NCBI GenBank assembly: GCA_043809745.1 | Contig: JBDROU010000037.1 | Span: 1 to 52,777, forward strand | From: JBDROU01 sp043809745 [NCBI: bacterium] | GTDB taxonomy: Bacteria; Elusimicrobiota; JBDRMW01 | DNA length: 52,777 nucleotides | Reading direction: 5' to 3' | In this document: positions 27,128 through 35,261 of the stretch, one piece after another | Numbering within the stretch: the first letter of the stretch is position 1 | How the letters are laid out: every line of letters begins with the position of its first letter | The notes under the pieces: generated by a model | Databases searched by the model: none | What the model was told of the DNA's origin: nothing | What the model saw: the letters and a program-made list of their open reading frames with translations, nothing else | Position numbers and translations under genes: made by a program

Positions 27128-28294
27128 TTAGTGGAGAATTTTGTTGTAAACCTTAATATAATTTGAAGTCATTATTTCTTTTGTGTAATGTGATTTTACT
27201 ATCTGCAAACCGGTATCCCCTAATCTCTGGCGTAATGAGTCATTATCAAGCAACTGTATAATTCGCATAGCGAGTGTTTCGGTGTCTTTAATAGGTATAA
27301 CATATCCGTTAATTCCTTCCTGAATAATTTCAGGCATTCCGCCTGAGTTAGTTACTATCATTGGGCGCCCGGTTGATAATGCTTCTAACATGGTTAATCC
27401 GAACGGTTCCGGAGCAGAGGAAGGATAAAGGCATACACTGGATAGCACATAAAGGCTTGCAACCTCATCCATATTAAATGCATCAATAAGCAAATTATTT
27501 TCTAAATTCATGGCTTTCGACAGGCCAATCATATATGCGATATCTTTTTGCTGAGTAGCACCCCAATCAATAATATTTTTAGTGCCGGCAAGTACAAGAA
27601 GGATATCTTTATATTTATTTTTAATTAAATTTATTGCTTTTATACTTATGTCGCAGCCTTTCGCTAAACCCATACGCGCAGGATGGAATATGATGCGCCT
27701 GTTTTTTAGAATGGGATATTTTTTAAGTGTAGATTTAGTGGAAACATGAGGATTATATTTTTTCATATCTACCCCGTGATGGATAACAGTAACCTTTTTA
27801 TCGGGGCAGGATACGGCAAACAACTCCCGTTTTATAAAATGACTTACCGCTATTATATGATCCCAATCAATATTTCCGATTAAATCCAGAAACAACATAT
27901 CATCCCATACATTATGAGCCGATAAAACAAGCGGTATTCCCTTTTTCTTGGTAATGGATCTCAGTAAAGTAATATGCATTTTGCTGAAATAATGCATATT
28001 GTGAGCGTTAACAATATCGGGTTTTTCGCGGTCTATCACTTTCTCAAAAATTGCTTTGATTTCAGGTTCGAGACCTTCAAATCCGCGCTTGAAAAGCCAG
28101 TTCAAATCCATTATGGGAGTTCTGTAGATTTTTGCCCCTTTATACAAATAGCTGCCTTTAGTACCCTCGACGGAACCTGTTATAAGAGAAACTTTATGTT
28201 TGTATTGAACCATTACGGGCAGCATAGTAGCCAGATGCGTCTCGACTCCGCCAATTATTGGAGGGAACCCCCAGTGAAGATGTAAAATGTTCAT
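27128..28294 (-). CDS. Glycosyltransferase family 4 protein
   Basis: This 388-residue protein begins MNILHLHWGFPPIIGGVETH, the GT4 N-terminal loop. It has HGVDMKKYNP near residue 170, and the donor-binding EPFGLTMLEALSTGRPMIVTNSGG motif near residue 300 (key EPFG..MLEALS). GT4 enzymes are retaining NDP-sugar glycosyltransferases with a GT-B fold. It is downstream of a GH65 phosphorylase with only 6 bp between them, so both probably act on the same disaccharide or glucosyl compound. The acceptor cannot be named; trehalose or sucrose-like synthesis is one option. Confidence 0.85.
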   Translation of the reverse strand: MNILHLHWGFPPIIGGVETHLATMLPVMVQYKHKVSLITGSVEGTKGSYLYKGAKIYRTPIMDLNWLFKRGFEGLEPEIKAIFEKVIDREKPDIVNAHNMHYFSKMHITLLRSITKKKGIPLVLSAHNVWDDMLFLDLIGNIDWDHIIAVSHFIKRELFAVSCPDKKVTVIHHGVDMKKYNPHVSTKSTLKKYPILKNRRIIFHPARMGLAKGCDISIKAINLIKNKYKDILLVLAGTKNIIDWGATQQKDIAYMIGLSKAMNLENNLLIDAFNMDEVASLYVLSSVCLYPSSAPEPFGLTMLEALSTGRPMIVTNSGGMPEIIQEGINGYVIPIKDTETLAMRIIQLLDNDSLRQRLGDTGLQIVKSHYTKEIMTSNYIKVYNKILH

Positions 28295-28300
28295 ATAATA

Positions 28301-30604
28301 CTAATCCTTTCTGTGAAAGCAGTTCGTTAAATTAGCGCGAACCGTCCTTAGCCTGTTGTAAACAATAACTTTAACTGAATTTATTAAGTTGGATTTAAAA
28401 TACAGTTCAATATCATTTCTAAATACCGCTACATTAATATCAATGCCTTTCCATTTTAGGTTGAATTTTATTGAATTCCATTCTGCCGGCAGTTTGGGAT
28501 TAAGCGATAAAATACCTCCTTTGTAGACCCTCAATCCGCCGAACCCGTATACTACAGACTGCCAAACACCCCCGAGACATGCAGAATGCATTCCATCTGG
28601 TGTGTTTCCGTAAATGTCTTCAAGATCTATAAAAATAGATTTTAGAAAAAATTTATATGCAGCAGCGGTATATCCCACTTCGTTAGCCATCAGGGAATGT
28701 ATGGACGGGCTTAAAGAAGATTTATGCAATGTCCGCATAATATAGTAATCATAATTCTTTTTCTTTGTTTCAATATTAAATCTGTCTGATAACAGATATA
28801 ACAGCATAAGAACGTCAGCCTGCTTTACCAGCTGAGTAGCCTTAAATTTGTTAAGAGGTATTTTCTTAGGCATCTCAGGCAAGATTTCATTTTTTTTCCA
28901 ATATAATTTAACATAACGTTTTTTGGGATAACCGTCAAATGCCTTGATTATGTCGTTTTTGCCGGGTGATGTATTTGAAATATGGTTTAATATTTGGTTC
29001 ATATGATGGATTTCATCGCGAGTTATTTTAAGCTTCAGAATCAGTTTTTTTATATCGGCAGGATATTTTTTCCTGAATATTCTCAATAATTTAAGAGCGG
29101 TGCTTATATTCCACTGCGCCAGCAAATTTGTGTATGCATTGTTGTTCACATCTTCATGGAATTCGTCAGGTCCAATTACATTTTTGATATCAAAATGTTT
29201 AGTTCTTGAATTCAATTGCATTCTGCTTACCCAAAATCTTGCTGTTTCTAAAATTATCTCCATTCCATAACGAAGCATGAAATCATAATCATTAGTAATT
29301 GCGTAGTAATTATGAACAGCAAAAGCGATATCAGAAGAAATATGATGTTCCCTTTGCATGGTAAAAATCGGTATTATTTGGCCGTCATAATCTTTATGCC
29401 ATTTTGGGGTGCAGTCGAACCCGTCATCCGCAGACTCCCATGGAAAAAGAGCGCCTTTGTATCCTTTATCGGCCGCTATTGTGCGGGCTTGAGGGAGCCT
29501 GTTATACCTATAAAGCAGCAGGCTTTTAGCTATATATGGCAGCGTCCAAGCAAAGAACGGCAGTAAAAATATTTCTGTATCCCAGAACACATGCCCCCTG
29601 TATCCTTCACCGCTTAAGTTTTTGGCGCCAATAGATGAAAATCCGTTGTCATGTTGAGCGGCAATGATCATATGATATATATTGAAGCGCAAAGCGCGGT
29701 CAATTTCTGTATTGCCGTTTATTGCTATATCGCAGATCGACCATTTTCTATGCCATGCATTGGTATTTTCCCGTAAAAGATTATCAAATCCCTGTTTAAC
29801 AGATCTTTTTAATGTTTTTATTGTCCGTTTTTTAAGCGCATGTTCGCCGATATGATGGGATGTGTGTATTGAAAAGTACTTCGTGAATACCACGGTTTCT
29901 CCTTTGTTTACGGAAAGGCGAAAGACTCTATGAGGTATGGTTTGATTCTTATAGTTCTTGTACAGTTTAAGCTGACTGGCATATGAAATAAGAATGTTTT
30001 TTTCGAATGTCTTAACAGCCAGATAATTGATTGAACCAAATTTCGAGAATTCATATATATGAAAATGTTTCTTACTACCCTCTGTAACAAGGCCTTTGTT
30101 CATAATGGATTCGTTTACGGAGCTTTGTACGCTGATTGTGGCTTTTTCATCTAATGGAGTAAAAAAAACCTGATATACACCGATATGTTTTTGCTGCATA
30201 CTCACAAAGCGAAGAGATTGGTAGTTGAAGCGCCGTTTGTGAGCGCTCGAGTAGATTGTTTTTCTAACCAGCAAACCCTTGGACATATCCAGCGCTCTCT
30301 GGTGGGAAAGTACGTCCATAGCGGTAATATCAACCTTTTCCCCGCCGAAACTTATTCTGAAATCAATAGGATTCGGGGCGTTAACCAATTCCGAAACCTG
30401 GGAACTTATTGAATCAAAAACACCTGTTATAAAAGTTCCGGGTTGGGATCCGTTGGGTATTTCTTCATAAATACCTCGAATTCCGAGATAGCCGTTGCCG
30501 ATTGTAAAACGTGTTTCATTGGCGGCTTGCTTATCTATGTTAAGCCCTTTTTCCCAGATCAGCCATTTATTTTCAGCCAGATATTGTTCAAACGGTTCAT
30601 TCAT
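28301..30604 (-). CDS. Glycoside hydrolase family 65 (disaccharide phosphorylase)
   Basis: This 767-residue protein follows the GH65 layout: an N-terminal beta-sandwich (TRFTIGNGYLGIRGIYEE, about 31-48), a linker, the (alpha/alpha)6 barrel with FWDTEIFLLPFF (340-351) and GALFPWESADDG (384-395), and the catalytic acid E481 in GPDEFHED. A phosphate-binding SLSPSIHS motif comes later. GH65 members phosphorolyse maltose, trehalose, kojibiose, nigerose or similar glucosides to beta-glucose 1-phosphate. Specificity cannot be read here. No beta-phosphoglucomutase gene is adjacent; a GT4 gene follows. Confidence 0.92.
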   Translation of the reverse strand: MNEPFEQYLAENKWLIWEKGLNIDKQAANETRFTIGNGYLGIRGIYEEIPNGSQPGTFITGVFDSISSQVSELVNAPNPIDFRISFGGEKVDITAMDVLSHQRALDMSKGLLVRKTIYSSAHKRRFNYQSLRFVSMQQKHIGVYQVFFTPLDEKATISVQSSVNESIMNKGLVTEGSKKHFHIYEFSKFGSINYLAVKTFEKNILISYASQLKLYKNYKNQTIPHRVFRLSVNKGETVVFTKYFSIHTSHHIGEHALKKRTIKTLKRSVKQGFDNLLRENTNAWHRKWSICDIAINGNTEIDRALRFNIYHMIIAAQHDNGFSSIGAKNLSGEGYRGHVFWDTEIFLLPFFAWTLPYIAKSLLLYRYNRLPQARTIAADKGYKGALFPWESADDGFDCTPKWHKDYDGQIIPIFTMQREHHISSDIAFAVHNYYAITNDYDFMLRYGMEIILETARFWVSRMQLNSRTKHFDIKNVIGPDEFHEDVNNNAYTNLLAQWNISTALKLLRIFRKKYPADIKKLILKLKITRDEIHHMNQILNHISNTSPGKNDIIKAFDGYPKKRYVKLYWKKNEILPEMPKKIPLNKFKATQLVKQADVLMLLYLLSDRFNIETKKKNYDYYIMRTLHKSSLSPSIHSLMANEVGYTAAAYKFFLKSIFIDLEDIYGNTPDGMHSACLGGVWQSVVYGFGGLRVYKGGILSLNPKLPAEWNSIKFNLKWKGIDINVAVFRNDIELYFKSNLINSVKVIVYNRLRTVRANLTNCFHRKD

Positions 30605-30736
30605 AATGTTTTATTATACATTATATTTTCTGAATTTCATCAAAATATCTTTTTAAAAAGCAAAAATTAAAAAATGCCAATTATTTCTAAAAAATAACTT
30701 TACAAAAATTTTACTTCTAATCTAACAATACTTTGT

Positions 30737-30742
30737 TATACT
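30737..30742 (+). promoter_or_regulatory. Candidate -10 box close to the start codon
   Basis: TATACT lies six bases before the ATG at 30749 and no ribosome site is visible between them. No good -35 is present, so support is limited. It is in the 144-bp divergent gap between the GH65 gene and the exported protein. Confidence 0.35.
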
Positions 30743-30748
30743 TAAAGT

Positions 30749-31876
30749 ATGAGGAAAGCAGAATGCAGATCGGTTTTAAGATCCGCTTTTTTTAGCATAT
30801 GTTTGCTGTCAGCAAGTTTAACTGCTATTCTCAGTTCAGCTAAAGCTATTGAATACCTTGCTCCGCCGGGTGTTAATATGGGGTCTTACTTAGGGGCAGG
30901 AACACGCCAAAAGGTTCATCAATTCATTAGTGATGATAAGCAAATCCTTGATACTGGTTTGCTTCAACGTGCTTTAAACAATAAAATCTTTAAACTCAAA
31001 ACGGAGTTATCTCCTAATGTAGTTATCAGGATTCATATATATGGTGGCGCATGGGATAATATGGATGAGCAAAATAAAATTTCATTTAATGCTTTGGAGG
31101 ATTTAGATTTTCTAATTATTACTAATGGTGATCAAAATTTGATTGAGAAAAGAATATTTGAGACATTAAAAGATCTTTTTTATTCACAGGGATTTGACTT
31201 AAAATATATTGAAACTGCAAAGGAATATGAATTTACTGAATATGTCACCCCTTTTTCAGGCGATTTTAAGGTATATCTGGATCTGAGAACCGTGCAATCA
31301 GATATGGTAAATGAACCTTATCTTGTGTATGCAATAAGATATCTTAAATCTATAGTTGATTTTGTGTTCCTTTATTCAAAAAATCAAACATATGATATGA
31401 AAAACCGAGCCCCTGAATTATATGAAGGATATAAAAGAAAATTCCTTCTAAGGTACATAGAGATCGAAAAAGTATTTAGTAAATATTTAAGTAAACTTGA
31501 CGAAGAGGCACCCACATTAATTATTAATGTCAAGGAAGCTGTTGCCTCAAAAGATCCAAAAGTAATTGATGCGGCAGTTGAGGATCTGCGCGCAAGCAAA
31601 CGCTTTGACTTAATCGAAACTATTGTGTTTGGAGATGCTTTGAGAAAAATTCGAATAGATAACCCGGGAAACAAGAACTTGCTTTTAAGAGAGAATTATG
31701 AAGCCTTTGTTAAAAATAAAAACTTGATTAGGCCAACAGCGAGTATACCTTTAGAATTATTAATTGACCATTTAATTCAAACAAGGCAGAAGCAAGAAAG
31801 AGAAGCGGATAATTTAGTTGCAGACAAAATATCAGGAATGTCAAAAAAAATAAGATATATAGAAAATGCATTATAA
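30749..31876 (+). CDS. Exported protein of unknown function, nucleotidyltransferase-like motifs
   Basis: This 375-residue protein has a signal-peptide-like N-terminus (basic MRKAECR, hydrophobic core to about residue 33, SSAKA cleavage). I do not recognise the family. Motif spacing faintly recalls the nucleotidyltransferase fold: IYGG (97-100), DLD (D118, D120) on LEDLDFLII and a third acidic site in VYLDLR (D178). The GG-to-DLD distance is longer than usual, so this is speculative. A long charged helical C-terminal half follows. The next gene, also exported, shares a LAPxGV stretch after its signal peptide (LAPPGVNM here), which hints at a linked pair. Confidence 0.7.
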   Translation: MRKAECRSVLRSAFFSICLLSASLTAILSSAKAIEYLAPPGVNMGSYLGAGTRQKVHQFISDDKQILDTGLLQRALNNKIFKLKTELSPNVVIRIHIYGGAWDNMDEQNKISFNALEDLDFLIITNGDQNLIEKRIFETLKDLFYSQGFDLKYIETAKEYEFTEYVTPFSGDFKVYLDLRTVQSDMVNEPYLVYAIRYLKSIVDFVFLYSKNQTYDMKNRAPELYEGYKRKFLLRYIEIEKVFSKYLSKLDEEAPTLIINVKEAVASKDPKVIDAAVEDLRASKRFDLIETIVFGDALRKIRIDNPGNKNLLLRENYEAFVKNKNLIRPTASIPLELLIDHLIQTRQKQEREADNLVADKISGMSKKIRYIENAL

Positions 31877-31902
31877 AAAGAAGTTTTTGTTTTCCGAATG
31901 TT

Positions 31903-31921
31903 TGTATTTTAATAAAATACA
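31903..31921 (+). terminator. Terminator-like palindrome between the two exported proteins
   Basis: TGTATTTT (31903-31910) pairs perfectly with AAAATACA (31914-31921) across AAT, and a T-rich stretch (GTGTTTTGTTTTC) follows. The stem is AT-only except its ends, so it is weak as a terminator and could instead be an operator. Confidence 0.4.
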
Positions 31922-31958
31922 GTGTTTTGTTTTCTTAATCTATTAGGGGGTTAAAGTT

Positions 31959-32810
31959 ATGTTTTACAGGTACTTTTGTGTTTTGTCGTTAGTGACAGTT
32001 CAATTTATCGCAGGAATAATAACTCCTGTCAATATGCTATATTCATTTGAACGCAAATATAATGAAGAGTTGAAGCTGGCGCCGGCTGGTGTTTCTATGC
32101 TGATTTCTATGCTTAGCGAACTAAAAGGCAATCAATTATGGGAAAGGAATGCTTTTGGTTTATTAATGGCAAATATGAAAAGTCAAAAAGATATAACGAT
32201 ATGGAATAAGCATGTAAATCAACTATTGAGTGAAGCAATGAAGCGTAGGGGAACTAAGGAAGTGGGTGTAAGTATTTTAGGTAAGGATGAATATTCCAAT
32301 GCTATTAAAAGACAAGGTTTGACGGCGGATGATAAAGGCTATTTCGAAGCATATATGCTGCCCGGATGCGATTTTGATTTGCTGAAGGGAGGTCGTTATG
32401 CGGTTCTATTTGGAATTGATAAATCTGATGTAGTTGATGGTGTGTATAAGGGGAATGACTTACAGCGGTTCAGCGTGTATGGTGAAAGTGATCAAGTAGT
32501 ACTAAATTCTAAGGATTGGATAAGTGGAAGAATTCTCGATACTGAGATGCCTGCTGAAATAAGGAAGATATTTAGGGCTTATATGGAGCATCAAGGAACA
32601 GAATCATTTTTATTGGAAAGAACCGCTGAAAATATATGGAAGTTCATTGTGTTTCTTGATGCTATGGTAAATGAAAGTGACGCAGATCATATAATTGATG
32701 CTTTTGTTAAATGGGATAGGGGTATTGCTGCTGAATCTGATTCTTTAACAGCTGCTCAGATTAATGATGCTAAATATTTGGCACTGTTAAACATATCAAG
32801 CGCATTATAG
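31959..32810 (+). CDS. Exported protein of unknown function
   Basis: This 283-residue protein starts after AGGGGG with a hydrophobic signal-like segment (about residues 5-27). I do not recognise a family. It carries LAPAGVSML, like the LAPPGVNM in the preceding protein, then a helical region and the segment YMLPGCDFDLLKGGRY, with a DxD-type acidic pair. It ends in a helical repeat-poor tail. The neighbour at 30749 is probably functionally linked, though a possible terminator lies between them. Confidence 0.6.
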   Translation: MFYRYFCVLSLVTVQFIAGIITPVNMLYSFERKYNEELKLAPAGVSMLISMLSELKGNQLWERNAFGLLMANMKSQKDITIWNKHVNQLLSEAMKRRGTKEVGVSILGKDEYSNAIKRQGLTADDKGYFEAYMLPGCDFDLLKGGRYAVLFGIDKSDVVDGVYKGNDLQRFSVYGESDQVVLNSKDWISGRILDTEMPAEIRKIFRAYMEHQGTESFLLERTAENIWKFIVFLDAMVNESDADHIIDAFVKWDRGIAAESDSLTAAQINDAKYLALLNISSAL

Positions 32811-32854
32811 ACAATTCGCGGTTTTAATAATAAATAAAATTAAAATTGTAGATA

Positions 32855-32883
32855 TTGACATGCTAATCAATTTTATGTAACAT
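32855..32883 (+). promoter_or_regulatory. Promoter of the VTT-protein/flavoprotein operon
   Basis: TTGACA (32855-32860) and TAACAT (32878-32883) are separated by 17 bp, about 140 bp upstream of the VTT-protein gene. A perfect palindrome sits just downstream over the expected start site. Confidence 0.6.
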
Positions 32884-32885
32884 TA

Positions 32886-32906
32886 ATGATACAAATTTAG
32901 TATCAT
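32886..32906 (+). promoter_or_regulatory. Candidate operator palindrome ATGATAC-N7-GTATCAT
   Basis: Arms ATGATAC (32886-32892) and GTATCAT (32900-32906) are perfect inverted repeats with centres about ten bases (one helix turn) either side of the midpoint, three bases after the -10. This is the geometry of a dimeric repressor site. The regulator is not in the neighbourhood. Confidence 0.5.
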
Positions 32907-33022
32907 ATAAAATTATGGAAAGTCATTATAACTAAAATTTGGTTCATCTTAAACTATTACAGGTGTAATTTGCGGCATGTATTTATAAATTAGCTTTATA
33001 ATTATTAGTTTGCGAATATTGC

Positions 33023-33727
33023 ATGGAGATTATTTTGGTTAATAATCAAAATAAAAATTCAAAAAAGTATAAAAATATATGGAAACCGTTAATATTTTTA
33101 GGGATACTTTTAATTATAATCTTACTAGCTAGAATTTTTAATATAGGGGAACAGCTTGATAACTTGAGAGATTGGATTGAATCTTTTGGTACACTGGGCA
33201 TATTTATTTTTCTTGGAATTTATATAATTGCTGTAGTCGCGGCTATCCCCGGTTCTGCACTGACGATAGCAGCAGGTGCTTTATTTGGTTCAGTTATCGG
33301 GGTAATTACGGTCAGTATCGGGTCTACGGTAGGCGCGAGCCTGGCTTTCTTAATTGGAAGGTATTTTGCGCGTGATGCGGTAGCTGGTTGGCTTGCCAAA
33401 AGTGAGAAATTCGCCAAACTGGACCTGATGACTGAAAAGCATGGTGCGTTTATTGTTGCGCTTACAAGGCTTTTTCCTATTTTTCCCTTTAATATGCTTA
33501 ATTACGGATTTGGATTAACTAAGGTTAAGTTTTGGACTTATGTGTTATGGTCCTGGCTTTGCATGCTGCCGGGGACAATGGTGTATGTTATTGGATCTGA
33601 TGCGATTGTTAAAACTACAAAAAGTGGGGTTGTTCCTCTGGAATTAATAGGAATATTAGTTGGGGCTGTTACTTTACTAGCTGTGCTTGTTAGATTTGCG
33701 AGTAAGAAACTTAAATCAAACAGTTGA
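33023..33727 (+). CDS. TVP38/TMEM64 family (VTT domain) membrane protein
   Basis: This 234-residue protein has an N-terminal helix and the VTT core: IAVVAAIPGSALTIAAGALFG (about 70-90), GSTVGASLAFLIGRY and LFPIFPFNMLNYGFG, the conserved SNARE-associated/VTT sequence. The family is an integral membrane protein group in the DedA superfamily with proposed lipid or ion transport roles. ATG at 33023 has no good ribosome site; an in-frame TTG at 33035 has GGAG (33025-33028) six bases upstream and may be the real start. The next gene, a flavoprotein, lies 79 bp on; the pairing is common in bacteria. Confidence 0.85.
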   Translation: MEIILVNNQNKNSKKYKNIWKPLIFLGILLIIILLARIFNIGEQLDNLRDWIESFGTLGIFIFLGIYIIAVVAAIPGSALTIAAGALFGSVIGVITVSIGSTVGASLAFLIGRYFARDAVAGWLAKSEKFAKLDLMTEKHGAFIVALTRLFPIFPFNMLNYGFGLTKVKFWTYVLWSWLCMLPGTMVYVIGSDAIVKTTKSGVVPLELIGILVGAVTLLAVLVRFASKKLKSNS

Positions 33728-33806
33728 ACTGTGAAGAGATGTTAAGATCAATACAAATTGAGTTTAAAAGATTTTTCAAATAATGAAGGAAACAGGGAGA
33801 TAAAAT

Positions 33807-35237
33807 ATGAAATGTTTTTGCGAGTATGATATAGCGGTACTGGGCGGTGGATCCGGGGGTCTTGTCGTGGCATCTGCTGCCGCGCAGCTAGGGGCTGGGG
33901 TTCTTTTGGTGGAGAAGAACAAGCTGGGCGGGGATTGTTTGTTTCACGGATGTGTGCCCAGCAAGACTTTTATAGAATCTTCCAGGGTAGTATGGCAGAT
34001 GAAGAATGCGGATTTGTTTGGGATTAAAAAGCAGAATGTGGAATTTGATTATACCGATATAATCAGCAGGGTTCAAGAGGTAATCAAAGATATCGCAAAA
34101 CACGACACCCCGGAGCGGTTCGAGAGTCTTGGATGCGAAGTTGTGTTTGGCTCTCCAAAATTTGTTTCTGATCATAAGATAGAAGTCGGAGGTAAGATAT
34201 TTCCTGTAAAGAAAGTTGTTATTGCTGTCGGTGGCAGGCCGGCAATTGCGCCTATACCTGGTTTGGAAGAAGTTGGATTTCTGACAAATTTGAATTTTTT
34301 TGAAAACACTAAATTCCCTGAGAATCTTATTGTATTCGGAGCAGGTCCCATTGGAATTGAGCTTGCGCAGGCAATGAATAGACTGGGTTCAAAAGTAGAT
34401 GTGCTGGACAAGGCTGATTCAATACTCACAAAGGAGGATGAGGAAGTCAGAAATTACATGGAAGGACTTCTTGCTAAAGAAGGGCTTAATTTTCATTTAG
34501 GTGTTGATATAAAGGAAGTTCAGCGAACGGCAAAAGGCAAAAAAGTGATTTTTAGGAAAGAAGGAAAGGTTTTAACCTTAGAGGGAGATGAAATTTTTGT
34601 TGGATTGGGTCGCGCGCCTAATGTGGAGGATATGGAGCTGGAAAGAGCGGGGATTAAATATTCAAGAAAAGGAATAATAGTTGATGGTTATCAAAAAACC
34701 TCGGCTCCCAATATATATGCTTGCGGTGATTGTACTGAAGGCCTCCAGTTTACGCATGCAGCGAGCTATCAGGCAGGGATAATAATACAAAATGTGCTTT
34801 TCCCTTTTAAGGCAAAAGCGAACTACGATGCATTCCCCTGGGTTACATATACAGAGCCTGAGGTTGCGCGGATTGGACTTACAGAAGAGGATGCTAAATC
34901 CAAATTTGGGAATATTAAAGTATATCATTTTAATGTCGGCGATAATGACAGGTTCAAAGCTATGGGCAGTAAAGGAGGATTTATAAAAGTCGTAACGGAT
35001 ATTAAGGGGTATATATTGGGTGCTCATATTGTATCAGCGCATGCAGGTGAGTTTTTACCCCAGCTTGTTATTGCAATGAAAAAAAAGATGAAGTTTGCTG
35101 AGTTAGCGAATTTTGTCGTATCGTACCCGACCGCCGTTGAAGTAATAAAACAGGCTGCCTTGATTGCGCGCAAGGAGGCGCTTAAGCCCTGGGTAAAGAA
35201 GGTGATTAAGAAAGTTGCCGGTTTAAAAGGGAATTAG
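33807..35237 (+). CDS. FAD-dependent pyridine nucleotide-disulfide oxidoreductase (MerA/LPD-like)
   Basis: This 476-residue protein has the FAD motif GGGSGG (13-18), the redox-active C44 and C49 in GGDCLFHGCVPSK, an NAD(P)-binding GAGPIGIELAQA, and YACGDCTEG. The usual C-terminal dihydrolipoamide-dehydrogenase HPT site reads SYPTAVEV, with Tyr in place of the catalytic His as in mercuric reductase. It lacks the MerA HMA domain and C-terminal cysteine pair but has an extra CFC at residues 3-5. A function on mercury, arsenic or a disulfide cannot be chosen. The RBS GGGAG precedes the ATG. It converges on the ars fusion gene 24 bp away. Confidence 0.87.
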   Translation: MKCFCEYDIAVLGGGSGGLVVASAAAQLGAGVLLVEKNKLGGDCLFHGCVPSKTFIESSRVVWQMKNADLFGIKKQNVEFDYTDIISRVQEVIKDIAKHDTPERFESLGCEVVFGSPKFVSDHKIEVGGKIFPVKKVVIAVGGRPAIAPIPGLEEVGFLTNLNFFENTKFPENLIVFGAGPIGIELAQAMNRLGSKVDVLDKADSILTKEDEEVRNYMEGLLAKEGLNFHLGVDIKEVQRTAKGKKVIFRKEGKVLTLEGDEIFVGLGRAPNVEDMELERAGIKYSRKGIIVDGYQKTSAPNIYACGDCTEGLQFTHAASYQAGIIIQNVLFPFKAKANYDAFPWVTYTEPEVARIGLTEEDAKSKFGNIKVYHFNVGDNDRFKAMGSKGGFIKVVTDIKGYILGAHIVSAHAGEFLPQLVIAMKKKMKFAELANFVVSYPTAVEVIKQAALIARKEALKPWVKKVIKKVAGLKGN

Positions 35238-35261
35238 ATTGAAAAATTCTTTACTGATTTT

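Noticed and set aside
33807-35237. Mercuric reductase (merA)
   Set aside because: No HMA domain, no C-terminal vicinal cysteines and no other mer genes; kept as a MerA/LPD-like flavoprotein.
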